From Rhodovarius crocodyli (GTDB lineage: Bacteria; Pseudomonadota; Alphaproteobacteria; Acetobacterales; Acetobacteraceae), in the NCBI RefSeq assembly GCF_004005855.1, contig NZ_SACL01000013.1:17531-81530 (forward strand): DNA of 64,000 nucleotides, in the 5' to 3' direction. The notes below the pieces were generated by a model that saw only the letters and a program-made list of their open reading frames with translations, had not been told where the DNA came from and made no database searches. Positions 41,291 through 52,177 of the stretch are shown piece after piece. A program made the translations under genes and the position numbers. Each line of letters begins with the position of its first letter. Position 1 is the stretch's first letter.

Positions 41291-42169
41291 TGCCCGCAAC
41301 GCATCCGCCAGCGCCCGGCTTGCCGCATCATCCGTTCCGGGCCGCCGGACCACCAGGATATCCCGGCTCAGAACCGGCTGGATCAGCTGCCGCATGGTCG
41401 CCTTGTGCCGGCGCGGCAACAGGGAGGCGGCCTGCGGCAGGATGGCGATGCCGAGCCCCGCATCCACCAGCGCCAGCGCCGTCGCGATCTGAGAGACGGT
41501 CTGGACCGGCGGGTGCTCCGGCAGGCCTGCCGCGACGCGTCCGGCCATGGCCAGCCCCGACAGGGCGCTGCCGCCATCCAGGCTGATCCAGGGCTCGGCC
41601 CCGATCTCCTGCCAGCTCAACTGCCGGCGGCGTGCCAGCGGGTGGCGCAGCGGCAGGAAGACGGCCAGGTGGTCGGTGGCGAGGCGCTCCTGGTGCAGCC
41701 CGACCAGCGCGCCGGCCGAGAAGGTGCCGAGCCCCAGCAGAACCTGCCCCGCGCGCACCATTTCGGGAATGGCGGCGGCACTCGCCTCCGTCAGCCTGGC
41801 GCTGCCGCCGGGCAAGGCGGCATGGAAGCGCACCAGCGCCTGGGGCAGCAGGGCGCCGGCCAGCAGGGGCGTGGTGGCGATGGAGGTGGCCCGCGCCTCG
41901 GCGGCCTGTTCCTGGCGTGCGGCCTCCCGCGCGGCGGCCAGATCCGCCAGCAGGGCGGCGGCGCGCGGCCGGAATGCCCGGCCGGCCGGGGTCAGCGCCA
42001 CGCGGCGGGTGGTGCGCGCGAACAGCGAGACGCCGAGCGCCTGCTCCAGCGCCGCCACCAGCTCCGACAGCACGGATTGCACCATGCCCGCGCGGCCGGC
42101 GGCTGCGGTGAAGCCTTCGGCCTCCGCGACGGCCAGGAAGGCGCGGAGCATGCGGGGGGTGATTTCCAT
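41213..42169 (-). CDS. LysR-family regulator with a repeat-derived C-terminus
   Basis: A 318-residue LysR regulator. The DNA-binding domain is at residues 1-60 (MLRAFLAVAEAEGFTAAAGRAGMVQSVLSELVAALEQAL), and the effector-binding domain covers about 90-290. It is divergent from the molybdenum-hydroxylase gene, 70 bp apart, so is its likely controller. The last 25-30 residues (GASPPNPHRGAPPLGSPPGD) are proline- and glycine-rich and are encoded by the intergenic repeat. The stop lies next to the palindrome. The original end of the gene was probably replaced when the repeat arrived, or the repeat ran into it. Confidence 0.85.
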   Translation of the reverse strand: MEITPRMLRAFLAVAEAEGFTAAAGRAGMVQSVLSELVAALEQALGVSLFARTTRRVALTPAGRAFRPRAAALLADLAAAREAARQEQAAEARATSIATTPLLAGALLPQALVRFHAALPGGSARLTEASAAAIPEMVRAGQVLLGLGTFSAGALVGLHQERLATDHLAVFLPLRHPLARRRQLSWQEIGAEPWISLDGGSALSGLAMAGRVAAGLPEHPPVQTVSQIATALALVDAGLGIAILPQAASLLPRRHKATMRQLIQPVLSRDILVVRRPGTDDAASRALADALRAGASPPNPHRGAPPLGSPPGDNISWT

Positions 42170-42172
42170 CGG

Positions 42173-42216
42173 AATTGCCGATCAATTCATCGCATCATCG
42201 CTATTGTTCGATGAAT
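42173..42216. promoter_or_regulatory. Divergent operator region with two interlocked inverted repeats
   Basis: AATTG-CCGAT-CAATT occupies 42173-42187. ATTCATCG (42185-42192) is repeated inverted as CGATGAAT (42209-42216), with a 16-bp spacer. They lie between the LysR gene and the divergent molybdenum-hydroxylase gene, where LysR recognition and activation sites are expected. The first repeat holds an ATTG-N5-CAAT core compatible with T-N11-A-type sites. Confidence 0.5.
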
Positions 42217-42239
42217 ACCCGGGCTGTCACAACCCCGTC

Positions 42240-44360
42240 ATGCCGGATGCGCTGGAGAAAAGCTGGATCGGCGCCGCCCGCCGGCGCGTCGAGGACGATC
42301 GCCTGCTGCGCGGCCAGGGCCGCTTCGTGGCCGATGTGCCGCAACCCGCCGGCACGCTGCACGCCGTCTTCCTGCGCGCCGCCCAGGCGCCCGGCCTGCT
42401 CGCGCCCCTGGACACCGCGCCCGCCCTGGCCGTGCCCGGCGTGGTGGCGGTTCTGACGGCGGATGAGCTCTCGGCCCGCGCGGCCCCAGCCATCAATGAA
42501 TTCGCGGATGTGAAGCGCGGCCCCCTGCCCCGCTTCGCGATGCTGGCGGGCCCCGAGGTTCTGGCCCCCGGCGAGGCGCTGGCCCTCATCCTCGCCGAAA
42601 CCCGCCCGGCGGCCGAGGACGGCGCCGAAGCCCTGTCCGCCGTAATCGAGCCGCAGGAAGCCGGCCTGCCCGTTCCCGCCTTCACCGGCCAGTGGCAGCG
42701 GGCGGGCGACGCAGTGGGCGCGCCTATCCGTGCCAGCGTGGAATATGCGCGCGTGGCCACCGGGGCGCTGGAACCCCGCGCGGCCCTCGCGGTGCCGGAA
42801 ACCGGCGGGCTGACGGTCTGGCTCTCGACCCAGACGCCGCATCGCGCGCGCCGTGACCTGGCGGCCGTGCTGGGGCTGGACCCGGCCGAGCTGCGCGTCA
42901 TAGCCCCCGATGTGGGCGGCGCCTTCGGCGGCAAGGCCAGCCTGTTTCCCGAGGAAGCGGCGGTGGCCATGGCCGCCCTGCGCCTGGGCCGCCCGGTGCG
43001 CTGGGTGGCCACCCGCGCCGAGGAGTTCCTGGCCGCCTGCCACGGGCGCGGCGGCAGGCTTTCCGGCAGCATCAGCCTGGACGCCGAGGGCCAGGCGCGC
43101 CGCGTCACGGCCGATGTCGCCTATCCGCTCGGCTGGCGCCTTCCCTATTCCGCCGCCGTGCCGGGGCGCAACGCGGCCCGCGGCCTGCCCGGCCCCTATG
43201 ACATCCGCGGCATCAAGGTCGCGATGGCGGCGACCCCGGAGGCCCGCCCCGCCATGGGCATTCATCGCGGCGCGGGCCGGCCCGAGGCCAGCATGCTGAT
43301 GGAGCGCCTGATGGACCGCGCGGCACGGCAGCTCGGCCTGTCGCCGCTCGAGATCCGCCGCCGCAACCTGGTGCGGCACTTCCCCCACACCATGCCGGGG
43401 GGCGAGGCGCTCGATTCCGGTGATCTCGCGGGGCTTCTGGATGCGGCCCTGCGCCATGCCGGCGGCAGCTGGCACGCGCTGGAGGCGGAGCGCGACGCGA
43501 TGCGGGCCCGGGGGCTGCATGCCGGGCTCGGCCTCGCCCTGTATGCCGAGCCCTGCGGCCAGGGATATGAGACGGCGACGCTGACGGTGCAGCAGGACGG
43601 CTCCATCCAGCTCGCGACCGGCTCCACCGCTCAGGGCCAGGGGCGTGAGACCGCCTTCGCCCAGATCGCGGCCGACATCCTGGGCGTGGAACCCGGCATG
43701 GTGCGCGTGCTGGAAGGCGACACCGCGACCACCCCCGAGGGCATCGGCGCGCTGGCCAGCCGCAGCACGGGCATCGGCGGCGGGGCGGTCATCGAGGCAT
43801 GTTTCGACCTGCTGGCCCAGGCCGGCAACCGGGCCCTGCGGGACTGCCCGGGGCTGAGTGCCCATGCGCGCTACGTGGCGGCGATGGAAAGCTGGGCCTC
43901 GGGCGCGGTCATCGCCCTGGTCACGCTCTGCGGCGAGACGGGGGCCACGCGCGTCGAAAGGCTCATCTGGGTGGACGATGCCGGGGTGGTGCTGAATCCC
44001 ATGCTGGCGCGCGGCCAGATGTGGGGCGGGCTGATGATGGGCCTCGGCGAGACCTTGCTGGAGGCGATCGCCTTCGATGCCCATGGCCAGCTGCTGACCG
44101 GCAGCTTCATGGACTATGCCATGCCGCGCGCCGACGACCTGCCGGCACGCACGGTGCTGGCCCATGCCGATGCGCCCTCCCCGGCCGGCAACACGCCGCT
44201 GGGTTCCAAGGGCGTGGGCGAGGCCGGCAATGTCGGCGTGTCCGCCGCCCTGGTGAATGCCATCATGGATGCCGCCTTCCCGGCCGGCGACCAGCCCGAA
44301 CATGTCCCGTTGCCGCTGACGCCCGAGCGCGTCTGGCGCCTGCTTCAGAAAGGAAACTGA
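42240..44360 (+). CDS. Xanthine dehydrogenase-family molybdenum hydroxylase, large subunit only
   Basis: A 706-residue molybdopterin-binding subunit of the xanthine/CO dehydrogenase family, which hydroxylates aromatic N-heterocycles or aldehydes using water. IGAARRRVEDDRLLRGQGRF, DVGGAFGGKASLFPEE and GSKGVGEAGNVG are diagnostic. Glu661 in the last motif is the catalytic base. It is shorter than the usual 760-790 residues. No FAD-binding or 2Fe-2S subunit gene lies nearby, although the enzyme needs an electron path. The ATG has no clear ribosome site. Three bases separate it from the DapA-family gene, so it begins the catabolic operon. Confidence 0.85.
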   Translation: MPDALEKSWIGAARRRVEDDRLLRGQGRFVADVPQPAGTLHAVFLRAAQAPGLLAPLDTAPALAVPGVVAVLTADELSARAAPAINEFADVKRGPLPRFAMLAGPEVLAPGEALALILAETRPAAEDGAEALSAVIEPQEAGLPVPAFTGQWQRAGDAVGAPIRASVEYARVATGALEPRAALAVPETGGLTVWLSTQTPHRARRDLAAVLGLDPAELRVIAPDVGGAFGGKASLFPEEAAVAMAALRLGRPVRWVATRAEEFLAACHGRGGRLSGSISLDAEGQARRVTADVAYPLGWRLPYSAAVPGRNAARGLPGPYDIRGIKVAMAATPEARPAMGIHRGAGRPEASMLMERLMDRAARQLGLSPLEIRRRNLVRHFPHTMPGGEALDSGDLAGLLDAALRHAGGSWHALEAERDAMRARGLHAGLGLALYAEPCGQGYETATLTVQQDGSIQLATGSTAQGQGRETAFAQIAADILGVEPGMVRVLEGDTATTPEGIGALASRSTGIGGGAVIEACFDLLAQAGNRALRDCPGLSAHARYVAAMESWASGAVIALVTLCGETGATRVERLIWVDDAGVVLNPMLARGQMWGGLMMGLGETLLEAIAFDAHGQLLTGSFMDYAMPRADDLPARTVLAHADAPSPAGNTPLGSKGVGEAGNVGVSAALVNAIMDAAFPAGDQPEHVPLPLTPERVWRLLQKGN

Positions 44361-44363
44361 TCC

Positions 44364-45883
<1,520 letters not shown>

Positions 45884-45976
45884 GCAACACGCGGCGAGCA
45901 TGTTTCATGTCTCGACGCCCGGCTTGGGGCATGGCTAGAATATTTTAGGCTTCAATCATTCCGGGAGAGTGAACCG

Positions 45977-47155
45977 ATGAAAAGGCGTGGATTCCTGGCG
46001 GCTTCGGCCGGCCTCAGCACCTTGGCGGCGCCCCTGGCAGCGCCTGCCTTCGCGCAGGGCGCGCCGATCAAGATCGGCATGATCACCACCCTCTCGGGCC
46101 CCGGCGGCTATCTCGGCCAGGACATCCGCGACGCCTTCCAGCTGGCGGTGGAGCAGGAGCAGGGCAAGCTCGGCGGCACCAACGTGCAGGTGCTGGTCGA
46201 GGATGACGGCCTGCGCCCCGGCCAGGGCAAGTCCATCGCCGAGCGCTTCCTGCGCAATGAGCGCATCAAGCTGATGACCGGCGTGGTGTTCAGCAACGTG
46301 CTGGGCACCGTCGCCCCCGACGTGCTGGACGCGGACGGCATCTATGTCTCGCCCAATGCCGCCCCCAGCGGCTTCGCCGGGCGCGAATGCCACCGCAACT
46401 ACTACACCATGGCCTGGCAGAACGACACGCTGCACGAGACCGCGGGCGTGCTGGCGAACACGCTGGGCTACAAGCGCATGTTCATCCTGGCGCCGAACTA
46501 CCAGGCGGGCCGCGACGCGCTGACCGGCTTCAAGCGCAAGTTCGGCGGCGAGGTGGTGCAGGAGGTCTACACGCGCCTGGACCAGACCGACTACGCGGCC
46601 GAGCTCGCGCAGATCCGCGCCGCGCGTCCGGATGCGGTGTTCCAGTTCCACCCGGGTGGCCTCGGCATCGGCTTCCTGCGGCAATACGCCCAGGCCGGGC
46701 TGCTGAGCAGCGTGCCGCAATGCGTGCCCGCGCCCTCGATGGACAGCACGACGCTGGCGGCCGTGGGCGAGGCGGCGGAAGGGCTGAACCTGACCAGCCA
46801 CTGGAACACCGATTTCCAGAACCCCGCGAGCCAGGCCTTCGTCGCGGCCTTCCGTGCCAAGTACAACCGCACGCCCACCTACTACGCGCAGCAGGGCTAT
46901 GACACGGCGCTCGCCATCGGCGCGGCGCTTCGCCAGACGCGCGGCAGCATCGACCCGGCGGCTTTCCGCACGGCCATGCTGAAGGCGGATTTCCAGTCCA
47001 CCCGCGGCAAGTTCGCCTTCGGCCCCAACCAGCACCCGGTGCAGGATTGGTACGCGCTGAAGGTGGAGAAGGTGAACGGCGCGCTCGCGCTCGTCACCAA
47101 GTCCAAGATCCTGGAGAATGAGGGCGACAGCTATGCCGCCCAGTGCCGGCTGTAA
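45977..47155 (+). CDS. Branched-chain-type ABC transporter substrate-binding protein
   Basis: A 392-residue periplasmic binding protein of the Leu/Ile/Val (Peripla_BP_6) family. The N-terminus MKRRGFLAASAGLSTLAAPL and a later AFAQG suggest a signal peptide with a Tat-like RRGFL. The core has IKIGMITTLSGPGGYLGQDIRDAFQLAVEQ and MFILAPNYQAGRDAL. Members take up aromatic acids as well as amino acids. A 93-bp gap with AT-rich TAGAATATTTT precedes it, so it may have its own promoter. It is followed by two permeases and two ATPases. Confidence 0.92.
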   Translation: MKRRGFLAASAGLSTLAAPLAAPAFAQGAPIKIGMITTLSGPGGYLGQDIRDAFQLAVEQEQGKLGGTNVQVLVEDDGLRPGQGKSIAERFLRNERIKLMTGVVFSNVLGTVAPDVLDADGIYVSPNAAPSGFAGRECHRNYYTMAWQNDTLHETAGVLANTLGYKRMFILAPNYQAGRDALTGFKRKFGGEVVQEVYTRLDQTDYAAELAQIRAARPDAVFQFHPGGLGIGFLRQYAQAGLLSSVPQCVPAPSMDSTTLAAVGEAAEGLNLTSHWNTDFQNPASQAFVAAFRAKYNRTPTYYAQQGYDTALAIGAALRQTRGSIDPAAFRTAMLKADFQSTRGKFAFGPNQHPVQDWYALKVEKVNGALALVTKSKILENEGDSYAAQCRL

Positions 47156-47164
47156 GCCACGGGC

Positions 47165-48079
47165 ATGGCGCTTCTCGCTGAGCAGTTGCTGAACGGGCTG
47201 CAGCTCGGCGTCATGCTGTTCCTGCTGGCCGCGGGTCTGACGCTGGTGTTCGGCATCATGGGCGTGATCAACCTCGCCCATGGCTCGCTCTACATGGTGG
47301 GGGCCTTCGGCGCGGCGGTGACCGCGCAGGTGACCGGCAGCTGGTGGCTGGCCCTGCTGGGCGGGCTGCTGGCGGCCGGCGTCACCGGGCTGCTGATGGA
47401 GCTGGTGGTGCTGCGGCGGCTCTATGCGCGCGACCATCTGGACCAGGTGCTGGCCACCTTCGGGCTGATCCTGTTCTTCAACCAGTTGATGGTGCTGCTG
47501 TTCGGCCGCCAGCCGCGCTTTGTCGCACTCCCGGCCTGGTTCACGGGTTCTGTCGAGATCATACCCGGCGTCCCCTATCCCTCCTATCGGCTGCTGATCA
47601 TCGCGGTCGGGCTGGCGGTGGCGGCCGGGCTCTATGTGCTGATCCAGCGCACCCGCGTGGGCATGCTGGTCCGCGCCGGGGCCACGCACCGGGAGATGGT
47701 GCGCGCGCTCGGGGTGGATATCCGCCTGCTCTACACGCTGGTCTTCGGGCTCGGCGCGCTGCTGGCGGGGCTCGCCGGCATCATGGCCGGGCCGGTGTTC
47801 AACGTGCAGATCGGCATGGGCGAGCAGATCCTGATCCAGACTTTCGTGGTGGTGGTCATCGGGGGCATCGGCTCGGTACGCGGGGCGCTGTTCGGCGCGC
47901 TGCTGGTGGGTGTGGTGGACACGCTGCTACGCGGCTTCGTGCCCGGGCTGCTGCGGGGCCTGCTGGATGCCAGCCAGGCCGACGCGCTGGGGGCCGCGCT
48001 GTCCTCCATGGGGGTCTATGTGCTGATGGCGCTGGTGCTGCTGATCAAGCCGCGCGGGATCTTCCCCGCCCATGCGTGA
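47165..48079 (+). CDS. livH: Branched-chain amino acid-type ABC permease (LivH)
   Basis: A 304-residue inner-membrane permease with about eight spans. It opens EQLLNGLQLGVMLFLLAAGLTLVFGIMGVINLAHGSLYMVGAF, the signature of LivH proteins. GGIGSVRGALFGALLVGVVDTLLRGFVPG near the C-terminus contains the ATPase-docking region. It begins nine bases after the binding-protein stop and overlaps livM by 8 bp. The name follows the family; the substrate is likely not leucine in this setting. Confidence 0.92.
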   Translation: MALLAEQLLNGLQLGVMLFLLAAGLTLVFGIMGVINLAHGSLYMVGAFGAAVTAQVTGSWWLALLGGLLAAGVTGLLMELVVLRRLYARDHLDQVLATFGLILFFNQLMVLLFGRQPRFVALPAWFTGSVEIIPGVPYPSYRLLIIAVGLAVAAGLYVLIQRTRVGMLVRAGATHREMVRALGVDIRLLYTLVFGLGALLAGLAGIMAGPVFNVQIGMGEQILIQTFVVVVIGGIGSVRGALFGALLVGVVDTLLRGFVPGLLRGLLDASQADALGAALSSMGVYVLMALVLLIKPRGIFPAHA

Positions 48080-49038
48080 GAAGATCGCCCTCGCGCTGCT
48101 GTTCGCCGCCGCCGTGGCGCTGCCGCTGATCATGCGCGCGCTGGACCTGCCGGGCGGCACGGGGGTGGCGACTTCCATCCTGTGCCTCGCCTTCGCCGCG
48201 TCATCGCTGAACCTCATCCTCGGCCATGGCGGGATGATCAGCTTCGGCCATGCGGCCTATTACGGGATCGGCGCCTATACGGTCGGCATCCTGTGGGAGC
48301 ATTTCCGCCAGCAGGAGCCGATCTTCGGGCTCATCCCCGGCACCGACCAATTGCTGATCACCCTGCCTGCCGCGATGCTGACGGCGGGGCTGGCGGCGGC
48401 GGTCATCGGGGCGTTGTCGCTGCGCACCTCGGGCGTGCAGTTCATCATGATCACGCTGGCCTTCGCGCAGATGCTGTTCTTCCTGTTCGTCGGGCTCAAG
48501 GCCTATGGCGGGGATGACGGCATGACCATCCGCCGCCGCAACGCGGTGCCCGGGCTCGATCTGCGGGACGTCGACCAGCTGTACTGGCTCGTGCTCGGTC
48601 TGCTCTGCGCCTGGCTGTTCCTGCAATGGCGCATCGTCGGCAGCCGCTTCGGCCGGGTTCTGGAAGGCATCCGCCAGAATGAGCGCCGGATGCGCGCCAT
48701 CGGCATCTCCCCCTACCCTTACAAGCTCGCGGCCTTCGTCATCGCGGGCATGGGCGCCGGGGCGGCCGGGGCGCTGATGGCCAACTACATGCGCTTCGTC
48801 TCGCCCGACATCATGAGCTGGCAGAAATCCGGTGAGATCATGGTGGTGGTGATCCTGGGCGGCATCGGCACGCTGCTCGGGCCCGTGCTGGGCGCCATCG
48901 CGCTGCAGGGGCTGGAGTTCTTCCTGGGCGGCATCACCGAGCATTGGGCCATCATCCTGGGGCCCATCCTGGTGCTGGTGGTGCTGTTCGGGCGCGGCGG
49001 CATCATGGCGCTGATCAGGCGCCTGCTGGGGGTGCGCC

Positions 49039-49046
<8 letters not shown>
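48072..49046 (+). CDS. livM: Branched-chain amino acid-type ABC permease (LivM)
   Basis: A 324-residue partner permease with about nine spans. It has ASSLNLILGHGGMISFGHAAYYGIGAYTVG and the conserved GRVLEGIRQNERRMRAIGISPYPYKLAAFVIAGMGAGAAGAL. GGIGTLLGPVLGAIALQGLEFF is the docking segment. It overlaps livH by 8 bp and livG by 8 bp. Together they form the translocation pore. Confidence 0.92.
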
Positions 49047-49793
<747 letters not shown>

Positions 49794-49794
<1 letters not shown>

Positions 49795-50495
49795 TGCTGC
49801 AGGCGCTGGGCCTCCAGGCGGGCTACGGCCCGTCCCAGGTGCTGTTCGACGTGAACCTGTCCATCGCGGAAGGCCAGGTCGCCACCCTGCTCGGCCGCAA
49901 CGGCATGGGCAAGACCACCACCGTGCGCGCCATCATGGGGCTGAACCCCGCGCGCGGCGGCACGCTGACATTCCGGGGCGAGGACATCGCGGCCCTGCCC
50001 CCCGAGCGCGTGGCCCAGCGCGGCATCGGCCTGGTGCCCGAGGGCCGCATGGTGTTCCCCACCCTGACGGTGCGGGAAAACCTGGTCGCCACCGCCGCCG
50101 ACCGTTTCCGCCGCGCCAGCCCCTGGACCCTGCCGCGCATCTTCGCGCTGTTTCCGCGCCTGGGCGAAAGGCAGAACCAGCTGGCCCGCACGCTCTCGGG
50201 CGGGGAGCAGCAGATGCTGGCCATCGGCCGCGCGCTGATGACCAACCCCTGGCTGCTGATCCTGGATGAGGCGACGGAGGGGCTCGCCCCGGTCATCCGC
50301 GCCGAGATCTGGGCGACGCTGGCGGCGCTGAAGGATGAGGGGCTGGCGATCCTGGTGATCGACAAGAACCTGTCGGCGCTGAAGCGCCTGGCGGACCGCC
50401 ACCATGTGCTGGAGAAGGGTCGCACCGTCTGGGCCGGCAACTCCCTGGAACTGGAGCGCGACGCCGAGACGGTGCGGGGCTGGATGGGGGTGTGA
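49794..50495 (+). CDS. livF: Branched-chain amino acid-type ABC ATPase (LivF)
   Basis: A 233-residue ATPase. Walker A is GRNGMGKTT, the signature is LSGGEQQMLAIGRALM and Walker B LLILDEATEGL. RAIMGLNPARGGTLTFRGEDIAALPPERVAQRGIGLVPEGR is highly typical of LivF. The start ATG 49794 is chosen because of GGAGGGGG upstream; GTG 49791 is a possible alternative. It ends the five-gene importer operon and its stop lies within a short palindrome. Confidence 0.93.
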
Positions 50496-50502
50496 CACCC
50501 CC
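50486..50502. terminator. Palindrome over the livF stop codon
   Basis: GGGGGTGT-G-ACACCCCC forms 8-bp perfect arms around a single base and includes the TGA of livF. It lies at the point where the importer operon converges with the DoxX gene. The loop is too tight for a simple hairpin, so pairing would open the inner bases. No T-run follows. A termination role is possible but weakly supported. Confidence 0.35.
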
Positions 50503-50528
50503 CATCCTTAGAGATCAGGCCCACCGGT

Positions 50529-50960
50529 TCATGCGTAGCGCGGCGTGCCGAACAGGCTCAGCCGGCCATTCGCCACCCATTCGCGGCGCCAGGCCTCGGC
50601 GGCGAAGACCACCGACAGGAAGGCCCAGAGGACGATGTACTCGATGCCGCCCTTGTTCCACAGCCAGCCGAACCCCTTGGTCGCGAGCACCGCATAGGCC
50701 GCGACGGCCAGGACGCCCGCCGACATGAAGCCCGTCCACTTCACCTGGATGTTGAAGATGAAACTGACGGCGCAGATGCCTTCGGTCACCAGCGCGAGGT
50801 AGAGGAAGAACATCCCCGGATAAAAGCCGGCGCTTTCAAAGAAGGTGGCCGACCCGGACATGTTCATCACCTTGTAGAGCCAGTGCGGGATATAGAGCAG
50901 CCCGGCCGCGACACGGATGGGCATCAGTGCGTCGAATTGGGAAAGCGAGGGCTGGGCCAT
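50529..50960 (-). CDS. DoxX-family membrane protein
   Basis: A 143-residue inner-membrane protein with four hydrophobic segments, typical of DoxX-like proteins (IRVAAGLLYIPHWLYKVMNM at the first span, FYPGMFFLYLALVTEGICAV at the second). The start MAQPSLSQFD at 50960 is preferred over a longer reading that adds a charged tail. DoxX proteins are linked to redox or sulfur metabolism, but roles vary. It converges with livF, with 33 bp between stops. Confidence 0.8.
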   Translation of the reverse strand: MAQPSLSQFDALMPIRVAAGLLYIPHWLYKVMNMSGSATFFESAGFYPGMFFLYLALVTEGICAVSFIFNIQVKWTGFMSAGVLAVAAYAVLATKGFGWLWNKGGIEYIVLWAFLSVVFAAEAWRREWVANGRLSLFGTPRYA

Positions 50961-51083
50961 GGCACGGCTCCGTTCAGCTTCGGCGGGCGCCCCGATGGTG
51001 CCCGCCCCGATGAGCGAAGACTGGACCCGGCCGCGCGCGCCGACATTGCGCCGCATCAAGCCCCCCATTCCGACCATGAATGA

Positions 51084-52109
51084 TCATGATACGGGTTGTA
51101 AATGAACCGGTCCGAACTCGGCCATCACCTGGCGCGCGAACAGCGCCTGGGAGGCCAGGGATTCACCCGCGCACATGTCCCCGAAGGCGAAGCGCAGCAG
51201 CACGTAGTTGCAGCCCGAGGCCTCGATCTGGCGGGCCAGCTGCGTGCGCACCGTGGCCGGGCTGCCGGCCAGCGCCTTGCCGGAGGCGAGCAGCGCGTCG
51301 AAATCCGGCGGAAACATCAGCGTGTGCGGCGCGCCGCCCTTCAGGCGCCACAGATGGGTGAAGCTGAGATGCCAGGCCGCATAGGCGCGCCGGGCAAGCG
51401 CCATCGCCTCGGCATCGGTCTCGGCCACCACCGTGTGGCGGTTGATGCCCATCAGGGGCAGCGCCTCGCCGGGCGGGATCAGGGCGCGATAGGCATCGGT
51501 GATGGGCCTGAAGGCAGCGGCATCATGGCTGGTCACGATGTTCATGCGCTGGCGTGCCACGCGCGGCACGGTCTGGGCGCGCGTGATGCCGTACCACAGC
51601 GGCGGGTGCGGGGCCTGCACCGGGCCGAAGGTCACGGGCAGCCCCTCCGCGCGATAGAAGCGCCCCTGGAAATCGAGCTGCCCGCCCGCCGCGCCTAGGG
51701 CCGCCAGGATCAGCGCCAGACCTTCCTCGAAACGTGCCTCGGCTTCCTCGGGCGCCACGCCGTGCAGGCGCAGCTCGATGGGTGAGGCCCCGCGCCCGAC
51801 GCCCAGTTCCAGCCGCCCGCCCGAAAGCTGGTCCAGCATGGCGATTTCCTCGGCCAGCCGCAGCGGGTTGTAGAGCGGCAGGTTCCAGACCAGCGGCCCG
51901 AAGCGCAGCCGGGTGGTGCGCTGGCTGAGTGCGGCCATCAGCAGGCTGGGCGAGGGTGCGACCGAGAGCGGGGTGCCGTGATGCTCGGTGGCGTGGAAGC
52001 GGGTGAAGCCCAGCGCCTCCCCTGCCTCGGCCAGGCGCAGCCGATGCTCGAAATCCTCGGCCACCGTGCCCGCGCCGTGATCCATATGGTCGAAAAGGCC
52101 GAATTCCAT
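51084..52109 (-). CDS. LLM-class flavin-dependent oxidoreductase
   Basis: A 341-residue bacterial-luciferase-like monooxygenase. It opens MEFGLFDHMDHGAG, then has ATEHHGTPLSVAPSPSLLMAALSQRTTRLRFGPLVWNLPLYNPLRLAEEIAMLDQLSGGRLELGVGRG, the usual flavin-binding layout. It lacks F420-specific signs, so FMN with a partner reductase is likely. The start at ATG 52109 fits the family N-terminus; the open frame continues upstream without family similarity. A flavin reductase is not adjacent. It may oxidise a substrate brought in by the importer next door, which is conjecture. Confidence 0.9.
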   Translation of the reverse strand: MEFGLFDHMDHGAGTVAEDFEHRLRLAEAGEALGFTRFHATEHHGTPLSVAPSPSLLMAALSQRTTRLRFGPLVWNLPLYNPLRLAEEIAMLDQLSGGRLELGVGRGASPIELRLHGVAPEEAEARFEEGLALILAALGAAGGQLDFQGRFYRAEGLPVTFGPVQAPHPPLWYGITRAQTVPRVARQRMNIVTSHDAAAFRPITDAYRALIPPGEALPLMGINRHTVVAETDAEAMALARRAYAAWHLSFTHLWRLKGGAPHTLMFPPDFDALLASGKALAGSPATVRTQLARQIEASGCNYVLLRFAFGDMCAGESLASQALFARQVMAEFGPVHLQPVS

Positions 52110-52177
52110 GGCCGGGACAGTATCCGCACGCGCCGCTCGCGGGAACGCCGCAAAAACCGATGCAACCAGGACGGGTA

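Noticed and set aside
45884..45976. Sigma-54 promoter before the substrate-binding protein gene
   Set aside because: A GGC-N-GC-like spacing was looked for near 45925-45945, but the TGGC and TTGC elements are not correctly spaced.
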